Below are positions 5,335 to 6,112 of a stretch of DNA of 6,112 nt, in pieces. Each line of letters begins with the position of its first letter. The stretch's first letter is position 1. Origin of the DNA: Nitrososphaeria archaeon (GTDB lineage Archaea; Thermoproteota; Nitrososphaeria; JACIWG01); NCBI GenBank assembly GCA_029776125.1, contig JARVJS010000066.1, positions 1-6,112 on the forward strand. The letters are read 5' to 3'. The translations under genes and the position numbers were made by a program. The notes under the pieces were generated by a model. The model did no database searches, was not told the origin of the DNA, and worked only from the letters and a program-made list of their open reading frames with translations.

Positions 5335-6112
5335 ATGTTACTTTACACCACTAATCTCCGAAAGTTAGCAAAGGTCAAACCACGTTCTGGGCATGAAATT
5401 AATATTCAAGTTTGTGGGCCAACAGTATACGATGGTTTGCACCTAGGTCACTTAAAAACTTTCTTTTTCTTTGATTTATTAGCTCGTTTTCTAAAACATT
5501 TAAATTATAATGTTAAATTTTGCCTAAATTTTACAGATATAGACGAAAATGTTTTTGAAAAAGCAGACAAAGAGGGCTGCCCCTTTACTACTATTTCAGA
5601 AAAATATTCTTCACTTATTACAAATACTTTAAAAAAATTAAATATAAACACTCCAAATTTCTTTCCTAAATCATCTAATTACATAAACTACTATATATTA
5701 CAGATAAAGAAGCTTCTAGCTCAAGGTCTTGCTTATAATGTTAATGGAAACATTTTTTTTGAATTTGAAAAAATATATAATAGAGGACCTGTTTCAGGTC
5801 TTGATAAGACAACTTTATATGAATTAAGATTTGATTCTTACGTTAATAAAAAGTCCCCTGTAGACTTCCTTCTTTGGTTTAAAAGTCATTTGAAACCAAA
5901 TTGGGACTCTCCTTGGAGTGTCGGTCGACCTGGCTGGCACATACAGGATGTAGTAATAGCACATGAAATATTTGGTGGCCCCCATGATATTCATGGTGGT
6001 GCCATAGAGCTTGTTTACCCTCATCATGACTTTATTGAATGTTTAGGTGCTGCTATTGAAAATGTAAAGCCTTATGTACCTTATTGGCTCCTAAGCCATC
6101 ATCACGGTATAA
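5335..6112 (+). CDS. cysS: Cysteinyl-tRNA synthetase, 5' part (runs off the window)
   Basis: Class I aminoacyl-tRNA synthetase charging tRNA-Cys with cysteine. There are 259 complete codons and then the window ends; full-length enzymes are about 460 aa. The Rossmann entry VCGPTVYDGLHLGH (26-39) carries the zinc-ligand Cys27 and HLGH (36-39) as the HIGH signature. NFTDID (65-70) matches NITDID. DFLLW (177-181), SPWSVGRPGWHI (192-203) and DIHGGAIELVYPHH (218-231) follow in the order of the family. KMSKS lies beyond the window. Two zinc-site positions differ from E. coli: WHIEC becomes WHIQD (Asp205 for Cys209), and Glu238 aligns with Ile234, with Glu235 next to it. Cys27 and His230 are kept. 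ATG 5335 fits the TATA box 27 nt upstream. A CysRS paralogue with altered metal binding cannot be excluded. Confidence 0.9.
   Translation, partial: MLLYTTNLRKLAKVKPRSGHEINIQVCGPTVYDGLHLGHLKTFFFFDLLARFLKHLNYNVKFCLNFTDIDENVFEKADKEGCPFTTISEKYSSLITNTLKKLNINTPNFFPKSSNYINYYILQIKKLLAQGLAYNVNGNIFFEFEKIYNRGPVSGLDKTTLYELRFDSYVNKKSPVDFLLWFKSHLKPNWDSPWSVGRPGWHIQDVVIAHEIFGGPHDIHGGAIELVYPHHDFIECLGAAIENVKPYVPYWLLSHHHGI

Noticed and set aside
5824..6027. 67-codon minus-strand open frame.
   Set aside because: Lies within the well-matched CysRS coding sequence and is its antisense shadow.
1..6112. CRISPR array, insertion sequence, tRNA/rRNA, integration site or toxin-antitoxin pair.
   Set aside because: No repeated spacer units, transposase motifs, flanking duplications or cloverleaf sequences were seen; the small minus-strand gene has no partner.

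Overview
The window is a compact, AT-rich piece of an archaeal genome, with about a third G+C by eye. Four things point to an archaeon. The fructose-bisphosphate aldolase is of the archaeal class I (Thermoproteus-like) type. It is followed 9 bp later by a phosphofructokinase carrying the pyrophosphate-dependent residue pair, an arrangement known from Thermoproteus tenax. Several genes start right after a TATA-like box with little or no leader. Both TTG and ATG starts appear to be used. I would place it among the Thermoproteota/TACK archaea or their uncultured relatives, but lineage cannot be fixed from 6 kb.

Layout: a long, divergent ATP-type phosphoenolpyruvate carboxykinase (plus strand, about 123-1904); a stand-alone SPPY-type amino-methyltransferase, probably acting on DNA (plus, 1958-3091); the fba-pfp pair, aldolase plus PPi-phosphofructokinase (plus, 3179-4993); a small unrecognised protein on the minus strand (4990-5295), tail to tail with pfp and overlapping it by 4 bp; and the 5' part of a cysteinyl-tRNA synthetase gene (plus, 5335 to the window edge). 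The last gene is open at its 3' end and represents 259 complete codons. The stretches between genes are short, and no gap without a gene exceeds 125 bp.

How the genes fit together: PEP carboxykinase links oxaloacetate and PEP. PPi-phosphofructokinase and aldolase form the reversible fructose-6-P / fructose-1,6-bisP / triose-P segment. The three enzymes therefore cover two nodes of Embden-Meyerhof glycolysis and gluconeogenesis, and both are reversible. The methyltransferase has no visible restriction partner. The cysS gene and the small minus-strand gene appear to share a very short, interleaved divergent promoter region.

I see no mobile element, CRISPR array, tRNA or rRNA, and no clearly new multi-gene system. 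The points most worth a second look are the divergent PEP carboxykinase, the altered zinc-site residues in the CysRS, the unknown 101-residue protein and the interleaved promoters.
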